Of a DNA stretch of 64,000 bases, positions 35,998 through 43,668 are shown piece by piece. Below the pieces are notes generated by a model. It saw only the letters and a list, made by a program, of their open reading frames with translations, did no database searches and had not been told where the DNA came from. Position numbers and translations under genes: made by a program. Each line of letters opens with the position of its first letter. The first letter of the stretch is position 1. Source of the stretch: Paracoccus tegillarcae (GTDB lineage: Bacteria > Pseudomonadota > Alphaproteobacteria > Rhodobacterales > Rhodobacteraceae); contig NZ_CP025410.1 of assembly GCF_002847305.1 (NCBI RefSeq), forward strand, positions 17,869 through 81,868, written 5' to 3'.

Positions 35998-36387
35998 ATG
36001 ACGACTGCAGAAAAGCAAAACCAGGCGCGGCTTCACGACGCAGCGCGCCTGAACCGGGTGGCGGAATTGGTTGATGCGATCCGCGCCTGCGCCCCGGAAG
36101 ACGCGGAAATCGTTCTGTCGATCTTCCTGGAGGAATTGCGGGGCGATGATCCGCAAACCGAGCTGATCGAAGTGCAGAGCGATGCGGAGTTCTGGGCCGG
36201 CCTGGCGTCCTTCGACCAACTGCGCGCCTACTTCATCGCGACGGGCAGTCGGCTGGTCCGATATCCGTTGGGCATCAATGGCCGAAAGCGCATGATCCAG
36301 GTGATGCTGGCCGGAATGACCCCGGCGGAGCGGCAGACGGTGATCGCCGAGTTGGCGCGAGGCGAAACCAGGCAGGTTGCTGGCTGA
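35998..36387 (+). CDS. hypothetical protein, paralogue of the gene at 38947-39381
   Basis: This 129-aa acidic helical protein has the core FWAGLASFDQLRAYFIATGS, which matches NWAALAAYDELRAYFFAIGE of the minus-strand gene at 38947. The surrounding stretches also match (SIFLEELRGDDP / GLILEDLGAGEP; VMLAGMTPAERQTVIAEL / RLMAGLSADDRATVLTSL). The pair flanks the recombinase region. Function unknown; the family seems typical of Rhodobacterales plasmids. Confidence 0.7.
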   Translation: MTTAEKQNQARLHDAARLNRVAELVDAIRACAPEDAEIVLSIFLEELRGDDPQTELIEVQSDAEFWAGLASFDQLRAYFIATGSRLVRYPLGINGRKRMIQVMLAGMTPAERQTVIAELARGETRQVAG

Positions 36388-36391
36388 ACCA

Positions 36392-37426
36392 TCAGCGCCA
36401 AAGGTCGGTCGCCGGGTTCTCCTCGATCTCCACGTCCGCGTAATAGGCTTGGGCCTGAGCGGCGCTGCGATGAAGCGACAGCTGCATTGCAGCGGCCAGT
36501 GGCGTGCCATCGAGGGCGGCCTGGGTCAGAAAGCCCGACCGCAGCCCATGCGGGCTTGCGAAGTCGGGCGGATAGCCGGCCAGCACCAGACGATGACGGA
36601 AAATCTCGCGCAATCCGCCCGGCGACAGCCGCCGGGGAAGAACGCGGTCCGCCAGACTGACAGGGCGGAAGAGCGGGCCTTCGGTGAGACCGGCGTGATC
36701 GATCCAGTCGAGGACGGCGCGGGCCGCCGCGCCCTTCAGCGGCAGGCGCGGGGAGGCCTCGGCGCCGGTGGTCTTGGTCTTCAGCAGCCGGACACGGATC
36801 AACCCGCGCTCGTCCATCGGCCGAGCGTCGATATCATCCACGTTGAGGGCGGTGACTTCCGACCGCCGGCGGCCACCGCTGGCCCAGGCCAGGATGAGGG
36901 CGGCGCGGTCGCGACTGTCGCGCCGTGCCGGACCGCAGGTCGCAAGCATGGCGCGCAGCGGATCGCGGGTGATCGGGTTCATGGATTTCGGCTGGCGGGG
37001 TCGCGCAGCGGCCCGCCGCGCCTTGGCACGGGCTTCCTTCACCAGAGGCGCGTCGAAGGGCGAGACGAGGTTCTTCATCCTGTGGAAGGCCCGCCAGCTG
37101 GCAATGCGGCGATCGAGCGTCGACGGGGCAGGGGTGGCCAGGTCGCGCCGGAGCCCGGCCGCGACCAGGGACTCGGCCGCAGCGCGGGCCGGGCCCGTGG
37201 CGTTGCGGAGATCCTGGGCGTGATCGAGGATGAAACGCAGCGCCACGGCCTCATCCTCGGGCCAGCTGAGACCGGTGCCGAAGGCGGCGGCTTTCCAGGC
37301 CATGATATAGCGCAGGTCCTGCTCATAAGCCCTGAGCGTGTTTTCGGCCGTGCCGCGCCGGAACAGCTCGGCCAGGGCGTCCTGGTCGGCCGGGGTCAGG
37401 AATGGGGATGCGATCTGAAGCGCCAT
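36392..37426 (-). CDS. tyrosine site-specific recombinase
   Basis: This 344-aa protein has the XerC/D-like form: an N-terminal SAM-like core-binding domain and the catalytic set GGRRRSEV (Arg 186-188), Lys in LKTKTTG, HGLR (H293, R296), H319 and the nucleophile in AYYAD (Y328/Y329). It could resolve plasmid dimers or have brought in the neighbouring segment. A dyad with 11-bp arms lies 39 bp upstream of its start (37465-37493). It ends 4 bp from the 129-aa gene, tail to tail. Confidence 0.9.
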   Translation of the reverse strand: MALQIASPFLTPADQDALAELFRRGTAENTLRAYEQDLRYIMAWKAAAFGTGLSWPEDEAVALRFILDHAQDLRNATGPARAAAESLVAAGLRRDLATPAPSTLDRRIASWRAFHRMKNLVSPFDAPLVKEARAKARRAAARPRQPKSMNPITRDPLRAMLATCGPARRDSRDRAALILAWASGGRRRSEVTALNVDDIDARPMDERGLIRVRLLKTKTTGAEASPRLPLKGAAARAVLDWIDHAGLTEGPLFRPVSLADRVLPRRLSPGGLREIFRHRLVLAGYPPDFASPHGLRSGFLTQAALDGTPLAAAMQLSLHRSAAQAQAYYADVEIEENPATDLWR

Positions 37427-37464
37427 GGGCGAGATTTTTGCGCGACAATCGGGCCGCCGTCAAG

Positions 37465-37493
37465 ACTGTCGATAATGGGATATTATCGATAGT
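37465..37493. promoter_or_regulatory. 11-7-11 inverted repeat between recombinase and HTH gene
   Basis: ACTGTCGATAA (37465-37475) and TTATCGATAGT (37483-37493) match in 10 of 11 positions with a 7-bp centre. The size is like a tyrosine-recombinase core site (two 11-bp arms around a 6-8-bp spacer). It lies in the divergent promoter region, so an operator for either neighbour is the alternative. Confidence 0.5.
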
Positions 37494-37550
37494 AAATGCG
37501 TGAAAACAAAGATGCTTCAGTGATCCGCATATATGATCTATTCTGCAGAT

Positions 37551-38567
37551 ATGAGCGATCTAGAGGAATACTGGTTCGATCCGCCGGAGGTTGACGATCC
37601 GGCCTTTCCGCCGCTGCCGCGCGCGGATCGGCGCGTTTTGCTCGATCCGGCAGCGTGGCGTGCTGCCGAGAAAGAATGCGCGGACGCACTGGCGAACGCC
37701 GCCATGGCGATCGGTCGGTTGGACGGGCTGCTGGCCGGACTGGACGAGACCCTGCGCGCCGGGATGATCCCGCGGCTGGCGCTGACAGAGGTCGAGGCGA
37801 TGCTCTGGGCCGCAGGCACGCCGATCGCGCAGGAGGTATTGATCCGCGACCTGGCCGATGCCCCGGCAAAAGTCGATCTGGAGGCGCTGTCCCAAGCGCG
37901 GTGGGCCATCGGACGCTTGCAGGGCAGGGGGCGCCTGGACGATCTGCGGGACTTTCTGGGGCTGCACCGGGCGGGGCAGGGACGGGGCGACAGCGATCTG
38001 CTGCGACTGATCGGGAAAAGTTTCGAAGACGAGGCCGAGGGCTTCGCGGCGGGGTTGGCGGAGGTTGAGGGACGCCATGCGATCACGCGCGCCGCCCATG
38101 GGCTGCGGCTCTGGCGGCTCACCGATCTGTCGCCGGATGGGCATCAGCTGGAATCGGCGGTTTGGGCCGCGCGCCGGCTGGCCGATGGCACTGCGGATAT
38201 GGTCTTCGTGCCCATGGGCCAGGCCGGGCGTGCTGTCTGGATGACCGGCGGGAAACCCGATCTGTTTTTGGCGAGCTGGTACAGGGCCATTTCGCAGGGC
38301 TGCTTGGACGCGGCGCATCTGGTGCGCGCCGTGTCGGCCTGGGCCGATCAGGCGCAGCGGAGTGCTGCCAGCTTCAAGGGCGCGAATGCGGGCAAGGTGA
38401 TCGCGGCGCTGGTGGCGGCGCCGGTTCTGTCGGCGATGGATCTGGAACGCGAGACAGGATTAAGCCGCGACACCACCGTCAGGCTGGTAGCAAAACTTCA
38501 GGATCTCGGCCTTGTGCGGGAAATCACCGGCGGGCGGCGCTATCGGTTCTGGACGGCGCAGCTCTGA
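37551..38567 (+). CDS. RHE_PE00001/DUF1612-like protein with C-terminal winged helix
   Basis: The product is 338 aa from 37551, or 344 aa from an ATG at 37533. TATGAT at 37532-37537 could be a -10 box, which favours the later start and a near leaderless mRNA. The N-terminal half (RLDGLLAGLDETLRAG ... LRLTEVEAML-like helices) resembles a family found on rhizobial plasmids. The C-terminus has MDLERETGLSRDTTVRLVAK and LQDLGLVREITGGRRYRFW, a clear winged helix-turn-helix. Related proteins carry a Fic-N/DUF1612 arrangement and are of unknown function. A DNA-binding regulator is likely. Confidence 0.65.
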   Translation: MSDLEEYWFDPPEVDDPAFPPLPRADRRVLLDPAAWRAAEKECADALANAAMAIGRLDGLLAGLDETLRAGMIPRLALTEVEAMLWAAGTPIAQEVLIRDLADAPAKVDLEALSQARWAIGRLQGRGRLDDLRDFLGLHRAGQGRGDSDLLRLIGKSFEDEAEGFAAGLAEVEGRHAITRAAHGLRLWRLTDLSPDGHQLESAVWAARRLADGTADMVFVPMGQAGRAVWMTGGKPDLFLASWYRAISQGCLDAAHLVRAVSAWADQAQRSAASFKGANAGKVIAALVAAPVLSAMDLERETGLSRDTTVRLVAKLQDLGLVREITGGRRYRFWTAQL

Positions 38568-38594
38568 GACCCGGTGCAATGCGATCGGTACTGG

Positions 38595-38957
38595 TCAACC
38601 GTCCTCTGCGGCCGCGTGGCAAAGTCGTTCGGCGATCAGACCGATGATGCTGGCAGAGGCCATGCCGCCGGTTGGCGTCTCGGTCCGCGCGAGCGACTTC
38701 GCGATGGCCTCGGGGCGATGGCCATGTTGCAGCAAGAGCGAGATCAGCACGCAGGCATCCTGCACCTGAAATTCCAGCTGCGAGCCAGATTTGAAGCCAG
38801 CGGAATAGAAGATTTCGCGCGGCCGGTCGGGTTCGGCCGGATCGTAGCCGATGGTCAGGTGAACGCTGTGGCCCTCGGGCGTCTCGATCTTGTGCGTTTC
38901 GGACAGGCGCCGCCCGGGCAGGCGGTGGCGCGGATCGGGAATATCCTTATAAGTCAT
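38595..38957 (-). CDS. small protein resembling the TSCPD domain
   Basis: The 120-aa product starts at 38957, overlapping the preceding gene by 11 bp. Its core (REIFYSAGFKSGSQLEFQVQ, DACVLISLLLQHGHRPEAIA) follows the pattern of the TSCPD domain, which is otherwise at the end of some ribonucleotide reductases. No catalytic residues are known for such stand-alone proteins. It is the last gene of the operon that begins at 41643. Confidence 0.6.
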   Translation of the reverse strand: MTYKDIPDPRHRLPGRRLSETHKIETPEGHSVHLTIGYDPAEPDRPREIFYSAGFKSGSQLEFQVQDACVLISLLLQHGHRPEAIAKSLARTETPTGGMASASIIGLIAERLCHAAAEDG

Positions 38958-39381
38958 CACTCGGCCTTTCACTTGCGCGCGATGGGCGCGGGGCAACGGG
39001 TTCCGTGAGGTCCAGACTTGTCAGCACGGTTGCACGATCATCGGCGGAGAGGCCAGCCATGAGGCGGCTGGCAAGCCGCATCTGGCCGCGCTTTCCGAGC
39101 ATCTGGTGCTTCAGTCGTTCACCGATGGCGAAGAAATACGCGCGCAGCTCGTCATAGGCTGCCAGCGCGGCCCAATTCTCGGCCTCGATCTCGACGTCCT
39201 CGAAACCGGGCGCCGGTTCGCCGGCGCCCAGGTCTTCGAGAATGAGGCCGAGAATGGCGCGGGCATCGTCTTCGTCACTGGCGGCAACGGCCTCGGAAAT
39301 GCGGTGCATCGCGGCGACCCTGCCGGCCAGTCTCGGCCCGGCAGCGGGTCTTGGATCAGGCAGAGCGTCAAGCATCGTCAT
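38947..39381 (-). CDS. hypothetical protein, paralogue of the gene at 35998-36387
   Basis: The 144-aa product starts at 39381 or 39375, overlapping the HTH gene upstream. Its central region (ARAILGLILEDLGAGEPAPG, then NWAALAAYDELRAYFFAIGE and MAGLSADDRATVL) is clearly related to the protein coded at 35998. It is acidic and helical, without membrane segments. Part of the ArdC operon by overlap. Confidence 0.65.
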   Translation of the reverse strand: MTMLDALPDPRPAAGPRLAGRVAAMHRISEAVAASDEDDARAILGLILEDLGAGEPAPGFEDVEIEAENWAALAAYDELRAYFFAIGERLKHQMLGKRGQMRLASRLMAGLSADDRATVLTSLDLTEPVAPRPSRASERPSDDL

Positions 39382-39757
39382 CACCGGCCTCTTCGCGGCG
39401 GGCGGCGTGACGCGCCAGCGTCATCTGCCGCCCGCGCGTCGAGTTCCAGGGCCGGCCAAGGGCGCGGGCGATGGTAGCGGTGGTCGCGCCGGCCAGATCC
39501 ATTGCCAGGATTGTGGCGTCTTCCGCAGCGGTGAACTTGCGCACATTGTAGCCGCTGCGGGTGCAGACCATCGGGCCGCGCGAGACCGGCATCTTCCCGC
39601 GCGTGTTCGGGCTGTCGGCGCCGAGGCGCAGGCAATGCCAGCTGACGGCACCAACCGACATGTCGAGCCGGCAGGCAATGGCGGCGTGAGACAGGCCGAT
39701 TTCGCGCAGGTCCGCCGCTTCGGTGAGTTGGTCATCGGTGTATTTGCGCGGGGGCAT
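39368..39757 (-). CDS. double helix-turn-helix protein
   Basis: The 129-aa product starts at the ATG that overlaps the preceding stop at 39757. Two DNA-binding-like units are seen: ADLREIGLSHAAIACRLDMS VGAVSWH near the start, and FTAAEDATILAMDLAGATTA TIARALGR, a Myb/SANT-like unit, near the end. The fold suggests a sequence-specific regulator, perhaps of the leading-region genes. It sits in the middle of the overlapping operon 41643-38595. Confidence 0.65.
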   Translation of the reverse strand: MPPRKYTDDQLTEAADLREIGLSHAAIACRLDMSVGAVSWHCLRLGADSPNTRGKMPVSRGPMVCTRSGYNVRKFTAAEDATILAMDLAGATTATIARALGRPWNSTRGRQMTLARHAARREEAGDDDA

Positions 39758-39924
39758 CAGCTGACGGCCTCCACCAGTTTTTCGCCCTCGAACGAGCAAA
39801 CCTCATAAATCAGAACTTCCATGCCAAAGCGTTCTACGCGTTGCCGGGCGCGCTTGCGCGCCTCGGTCAGCGTCTCGCAGCGGATCGGCAGGTCGTCGGG
39901 ATGATCGCGCAGTTCATAGAACAT
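39757..39924 (-). CDS. small hypothetical protein
   Basis: The 55-aa product (MFYELRDHPDDLPIRCETLT ...) starts at 39924 and has a stop that overlaps the HTH gene start. It is charged and soluble. A longer frame to 40014 overlaps the upstream gene and is less likely. No family known; inclusion rests on the tight coupling. Confidence 0.55.
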   Translation of the reverse strand: MFYELRDHPDDLPIRCETLTEARKRARQRVERFGMEVLIYEVCSFEGEKLVEAVS

Positions 39925-39934
39925 CACTGCGCCC

Positions 39935-40135
39935 TTACATCCGATGATGCGCGGCCAGGTCGCGCGCGTCGTGATGATGGTCGAGCATGGCCCGGAAATA
40001 CGTGTGCCGATCACCGCGCCGGGCCGGATCGAACCGGGCCGGCGGGTTGATCTTCTGCGAGGCCGCGCGGATCACGCTGCGGTCACTGGCGCTGATCGGG
40101 ACATTCAGGCGGCAATAGGCGGAAAAGCTGTGCAT
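39935..40135 (-). CDS. small basic hypothetical protein
   Basis: The 66-aa product is rich in Arg and His (SDRSVIRAASQKINPPARFD, then YFRAMLDHHHDARDLAAHH). Such short basic proteins recur in alphaproteobacterial plasmid operons near ArdC. Spacing is 10 bp before the next start and 12 bp after the previous stop. Function unknown; nucleic-acid binding is possible from charge. Confidence 0.55.
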   Translation of the reverse strand: MHSFSAYCRLNVPISASDRSVIRAASQKINPPARFDPARRGDRHTYFRAMLDHHHDARDLAAHHRM

Positions 40136-40147
40136 GGCGGTCCTCTT

Positions 40148-40333
40148 TCAAAGGGTGATGCCGGGTTTCAGGTTGCCGTCCCGATCGAGCCAGCCGCGCG
40201 CCTCGGCGCAGGACAGGCAGATGCAGGTGCCAATGGGCAGATAGGGATCGATCACCGGCGCGAAATAGGCCCAAGGGTTGAGCCTGCCGCATTTGCGGCA
40301 GGACATGACGCTCAGGGGGGTGGGGCCGCTCAT
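40148..40333 (-). CDS. small zinc-ribbon-like protein
   Basis: The 61-aa product has two Cys pairs (CRKCG near the start, CICLSCAE near residue 40) that could bind one zinc ion. It overlaps the ArdC-like gene by 4 bp. One of four tiny Cys-pair proteins in this block (see 41220, 45082 and 48489). Function unknown. Confidence 0.6.
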   Translation of the reverse strand: MSGPTPLSVMSCRKCGRLNPWAYFAPVIDPYLPIGTCICLSCAEARGWLDRDGNLKPGITL

Positions 40334-41223
40334 GCGGCGGCCTGTTCGTCGATCATCCCGGCGGGGGTGGTTCTTATCAGCCAGTCGGCAGCTTTCTGGG
40401 CCTCGGTTGCGGCCTTGAAAATCATCCGCTTGTCGTCTTTCAGGGCGCGCAACCAGCTTTCGACATAAGCTGCTGTCTGCCCGAAATCCGGCGTCACGCC
40501 GATCTGCGCGCAGACCATGGCGCTGCCGATCTCCGCCACAAGTTCCTCAAATGCGCGGTCCGTGCGCCCATTGAACCGGCTGAAACGGTCCAGCCGATGC
40601 ACGGCGCCAGTGGCGTGACAGGCTTCATGGGCCAGCGTGGCATAATATCCAGTGGCATCATGAAACGTCGCGACCAACGGCATATGGATGAAATCGCCTG
40701 CCACATCATAGAAGGCTTCCGGCCGCTCGGTGCTGCGCCGCGCGATGCCGGTTGCATCAAAGAAGGCCTCAAGTGCCGGGTCGGTTTCGGTGCCAAACTC
40801 GCGCGGGGCTTCAACGGGCTTGCCCTGAAATTCCTCGGGCAATCCGTCGATCTGATCGGCATTGAAGACACGATAGGCTTTGGCATAGCCGATGGTCTTT
40901 TCCTCACCGGTCTCGGCATCGGCCTTTTCAACGGTGCCGTATTTGACGACGGTGGCGGATTTCTCGCCCTTGCGGACCTGTGCGCCAGCCTCTTGTGCTT
41001 GCCGGTAGGTGAACCAATGGGCGCTGCGATAACCCTGTTCAGCGGCCTGCGCCCATAGCATCAGGATGTTGATACCGCGATAAGGTTCGCCGTTGCTGCG
41101 GCGGGGAAAGGGGATGCCGCCCTGATCGCCGGTCCACGGCTTTTGCCAGACCGGGGTGCCAGCCTCGATGCTGGCAATGATCTGGTCGGTGACATGCTGG
41201 TAAACATCGAATTGGGCCATCAT
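40330..41223 (-). CDS. ardC: ArdC-like antirestriction protein
   Basis: The 297-aa product has the two ArdC parts. The N-terminal ssDNA-binding domain reads VYQHVTDQIIASIEAGTPVW QKPW, then PYRGINILMLW and WFTYRQAQEAGAQVRKGE. The C-terminal zincin peptidase has the HEACH motif (H199, E200, H203) and a downstream Glu in FEELVAEIGS. ArdC proteins enter or are made early in recipients and protect incoming DNA from restriction. Start 41223 is coupled to the preceding stop. This gene marks the block as a conjugative leading region. Confidence 0.88.
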   Translation of the reverse strand: MMAQFDVYQHVTDQIIASIEAGTPVWQKPWTGDQGGIPFPRRSNGEPYRGINILMLWAQAAEQGYRSAHWFTYRQAQEAGAQVRKGEKSATVVKYGTVEKADAETGEEKTIGYAKAYRVFNADQIDGLPEEFQGKPVEAPREFGTETDPALEAFFDATGIARRSTERPEAFYDVAGDFIHMPLVATFHDATGYYATLAHEACHATGAVHRLDRFSRFNGRTDRAFEELVAEIGSAMVCAQIGVTPDFGQTAAYVESWLRALKDDKRMIFKAATEAQKAADWLIRTTPAGMIDEQAAA

Positions 41224-41420
41224 GCGCCCTCCTGCACGGAGCGCTCTTCGGCGCTGACCTCGATGCCGCAATCGGCGCAGGTCTTGTCGTCATAGACGGT
41301 GGACAATTCCCACTCTTGCGTCTCAACGTTCCAGCGGGCGCAAGCGTCGGCCAGAATGCTCTCACCTCCGCAATGCGGGCAGTTGATGGTGATGGGCTGA
41401 TGGGCTTCACGCGCGGGCAT
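41220..41420 (-). CDS. small zinc-ribbon protein
   Basis: The 66-aa product has NCPHCGGES and TCADCGIEV, two Cys-x2-Cys pairs that fit a rubredoxin-like zinc ribbon. It overlaps both neighbours by a few bases. Probably a nucleic-acid or protein adaptor; no family named. Confidence 0.6.
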   Translation of the reverse strand: MPAREAHQPITINCPHCGGESILADACARWNVETQEWELSTVYDDKTCADCGIEVSAEERSVQEGA

Positions 41421-41643
41421 GATCGGCCTCCACCGTGATCACGACAGTTTCGCCTTCGACGCGATAGTCGATCTTACGCAGCAGCACCTGTTCCAATGCC
41501 TCACGCGGCACGCCGGGATAGGTCGCGGCGATCACGTCCAGCAGCTGCGGGCGGTCGTCCTCGAAATGATAGCCATTGATCGCCCATGCGATCAGGCCGG
41601 GGGTGTGAACGAGGGATGACGATCCCAAGCGGTATTCAGCCAT
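41407..41643 (-). CDS. first gene of the ArdC operon, hypothetical
   Basis: The 78-aa product has a strong AGGAGG site 9 bp before the ATG. The sequence shows AWAINGYHFEDDRPQLLDVI then EALEQVLLRKIDYRVEGETV. It is directly preceded by repeat copy A (41653-42013), which probably carries the promoter. Unknown family, but the spacing and overlaps leave little doubt that it is expressed. Confidence 0.65.
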   Translation of the reverse strand: MAEYRLGSSSLVHTPGLIAWAINGYHFEDDRPQLLDVIAATYPGVPREALEQVLLRKIDYRVEGETVVITVEADHARA

Positions 41644-41652
41644 TTGTGGCCT

Positions 41653-42013
41653 CCTTTTTGCGACGGTCCCGCCTTGGTTTTTGCCGTGGTCGGGGTGCCC
41701 ATAATGGGCCGGGTTTTCAGAAGAGGACGCGGAACGCGCGCCTCTCCTGAAAGCCTGGCTCCCGCCGAGGGCAGGAGGGGGACCCGATCAAGGGTCGGTC
41801 GTAGGGGCGAGGGGAGGGGGATCACCCGGCCTGCACAGAGCCGAAGGCGAAGGAAGGCTGGGGACACCCCTCGCCGCGTGAAGCGACCGCGCCCTTGAAC
41901 GGGGGAACCGGCGGTTCCCAAGGCGGCCGCGGCCACGCGGCCCAAGAAAAAGCCGGGGCGTTCGGCTTTGCCCGAATCCCCCGGCTGTCATGGCCTGCGC
42001 CCTGGCGCGGGCC
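41653..42013 (-). repeat. leader repeat, copy A (candidate single-strand promoter)
   Basis: This is one of three near-identical tracts; B is 48966-49329 and C is 53692-53985. Each lies 10 bp before the first gene of a minus-strand operon. Inside is a long imperfect hairpin: TTTTCAGAAGAGGACGCG (41714-41731) against CGCGCGCCTCTCCTGAAA (41735-41752). A GGGAACCG/CGGTTCCC dyad and a GGCCGCG/CGCGGCC stem follow. Such folded ssDNA can act as a promoter in newly entered plasmid DNA (Frpo type). No protein is coded on either strand. Confidence 0.8.
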
Positions 42014-42060
42014 GCCACCGATCTTGCTGGCCGCAGGCCGTCGCGTGAGCGACTGGATGG

Positions 42061-42096
42061 AACGGCAAAGGGGCGGCTTTCGCCGCCCCTGCCGTT
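42061..42096 (-). terminator. strong hairpin at the end of the 63-aa gene
   Basis: AACGGCA (42061-42067) and GGGGCGG (42070-42076) pair with CCGCCCC (42083-42089) and TGCCGTT (42090-42096), giving a 14-bp stem with a two-base bulge. The gene on the minus strand stops at 42096. The element separates it from repeat copy A. Confidence 0.7.
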
Positions 42097-42287
42097 CACT
42101 CCTGGTCGTCGTCCCGTTTCGGGAAGGCGACCATATCGACGCCGGGGAACATGTTGTGGCGGACCTGGATGGAGGTGATCTCGCCGGCGGCGTTGCGGTT
42201 GATGAAGAGGACACCGCAGCTGTCCCAGAAGTTCTTGCCGTCTTTCTCGCCGGTTTTCACGCGGAGCTTCATGCTTTCGTTGGCCAT
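42096..42287 (-). CDS. small hypothetical leading-region protein
   Basis: The 63-aa product starts at 42287 with AAGGAAAA upstream. It reads MKLRVKTGEKDGKNFWDSCG, then VLFINRNAAGEITSIQVRHN. This beta-rich small protein type is common beside ArdC and ParB-like genes on alphaproteobacterial plasmids. The 182-bp palindrome at 42296-42477 directly precedes it. Function unknown; ssDNA binding is conceivable. Confidence 0.65.
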   Translation of the reverse strand: MANESMKLRVKTGEKDGKNFWDSCGVLFINRNAAGEITSIQVRHNMFPGVDMVAFPKRDDDQE

Positions 42288-42295
42288 TTGGTTTT

Positions 42296-42477
42296 CCTTT
42301 CCTGCTTGGCGTTTCGATGAAATTTCTGGGACGGGGCAGGAAGAGCGCCGGTCAATGGCGAATTTGCCTCGCGAGGAATGGCCGTAGGCCAGGGGAAATT
42401 CGTCGTTGAAGGCCGCAGTCCGTCCGGCGCGCTGCCCTGTCATATTTCATCGATGAGAAACGCCTTCGCAGGAAAGG
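42296..42477 (-). promoter_or_regulatory. 182-bp imperfect palindrome, Frpo-like candidate promoter
   Basis: The left arm begins CCTTTCCTGCTTGGCGTTTC (about 42296-42315) and runs on GATGAAAT. The right arm ends CGCCTTCGCAGGAAAGG, preceded by ATTTCATCGATGAGAAA (42444-42460), so the ends pair over about 30 bp. Pairing resumes inward (ACGGGGCA with TGCCCTGT; GCGCCGG with CCGGCGC) and near the centre (CGAATTT with AAATTCG). The fold covers the whole upstream region of the 63-aa gene. In single-stranded form it would create a mismatched duplex suited to RNA polymerase. Confidence 0.65.
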
Positions 42478-43070
42478 ACGGGGTTGGCCACGACAGCAAG
42501 CGACTGCGTAACCGTGCGCGAGAAGGACGGTAAGAACGGGACCGGGCGCCTGTATCCGGTTCAACCGCAATGCAGCCGGCGCTGCTCATGCCGCCCGCCG
42601 TCAGTCAGATGAGTTCCCTCTGTCGAGTTTTGGCCCCTCCGAACTGACCGATCGGGATTGGAAGTGTAGGCGAAAGCTGCCCCATGATCCGGTTGGAACG
42701 TGACGGCTGAAGGCCAGCCCGCGTCAGCGGGCGTGACCCGAATGGGCCGAGACGGGCGGGGCAGGGCGCCAAGGACCGGCAGGTGAATGGCTGGCTCGGT
42801 ACGAGACGGACAGGCGCCGGCCGCAGCCAGGCGCATCGCCCCAACAGGCTCGGGTCCGGCCGGGACGGACGGACTAGCGCGCGGTGCCCGCTTGCGGGCA
42901 GACGCCCGGAAACCACTTTTCGACCCTATTCGTCACCCTATCAATCGGGCGAATAAGCCATTGCAAAACGCAACGGTCCCGAAAACAGACGCCGGCGTGG
43001 CCGCTAACTGCTTGGTACTCAATAGCTCATTGTTCGGTCTTAGAGGTCAAAAGTCCAAGCGGCCTGGCCT
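42478..43070. other. 593-bp tract with no recognised gene
   Basis: No reading frame shows coding character. There are short dyads (for example TGCCCGCTTGCGGGCA near 42890 and CCCGCGTCAGCGGG near 42719), in keeping with structured leading-region DNA. The AT-richer part (42910-43060) may carry promoters. Confidence 0.4.
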
Positions 43071-43313
43071 TCAGATCCAGAGGCGGACCAGCAGGGCGAA
43101 TACGCAGACCGCCACGAGGCCGATGGCGGTCCGTTTCAGGGTCAGTTCGCGATTCAGGGTTTCTGCGTGATTGTGCTGACGCACGGGATCTTCCTTAAAC
43201 ATCGGGTGCTGGCGTATGGCATCAGCGCGCCGTTTCAGGATGAGGCTGCAAAGATAGCTGACGCCGGCGAGGCCGCCGACGCAGATGACATAGAAAGTGG
43301 TGGTGTAAGTCAT
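43071..43313 (-). CDS. small membrane protein
   Basis: The 80-aa product starts at 43313 (AGGAACC upstream). It has two membrane helices, FYVICVGGLAGVSYLCSLIL and AIGLVAVCVFALLVRLWI, joined by a basic hydrophilic loop of about 40 residues. It is divergent from vapB. Function unknown; plasmid-coded proteins of this form can act in entry exclusion. Confidence 0.6.
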   Translation of the reverse strand: MTYTTTFYVICVGGLAGVSYLCSLILKRRADAIRQHPMFKEDPVRQHNHAETLNRELTLKRTAIGLVAVCVFALLVRLWI

Positions 43314-43379
43314 GATCGGTTCCTGGTTATTCCGTGGCTCGACTGCAGATGAACGCACATCTTGCTTGTACAGCGCAAG

Positions 43380-43401
43380 GGATATACATTATTGCATATC
43401 C
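43380..43401. promoter_or_regulatory. operator-like dyad before vapB
   Basis: GGATATACA-TTAT-TGCATATCC is an inverted repeat with one mismatch, 25 bp before the antitoxin start. VapB-type antitoxins repress their own promoter through such dyads. Confidence 0.55.
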
Positions 43402-43425
43402 TGAATATTCTCTGAGAGATATACA

Positions 43426-43668
43426 ATGCCGCTATATGTTCGAGACGAGACGGTGAACGATCTGGCCGTGAAGCTGGCCGGCCTGACTGGCCAGAACAAG
43501 ACGGCTGCGGTCAGGATGGCATTGGAAGATGCCATCGACAAGCAGACGAGCGTAAAAACCCTGTCTCAGCGGGTCTCTGCGATCCAGCGCGCCGCGCGTC
43601 AGCGCGGCCTCGGCCCGGATGGTTTTGACGACAAGCCGCTGATGGACGATCTGTCCGGGGGTCTTTGA
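43426..43668 (+). CDS. vapB: VapB-type antitoxin
   Basis: The 80-aa product has an N-terminal DNA-binding part (MPLYVRDETVNDLAVKLAGL TGQNKTAAVRMALEDAID) typical of the Rv0623-like/PSK antitoxins. A flexible C-terminal tail follows that would wrap the toxin. The stop overlaps the vapC start (TGATG). It should bind the dyad at 43380-43401. Confidence 0.85.
   Translation: MPLYVRDETVNDLAVKLAGLTGQNKTAAVRMALEDAIDKQTSVKTLSQRVSAIQRAARQRGLGPDGFDDKPLMDDLSGGL

Noticed and set aside
36377..37492. A 371-codon plus-strand frame
   Set aside because: It is antisense to the tyrosine recombinase, whose catalytic residues are all in place.
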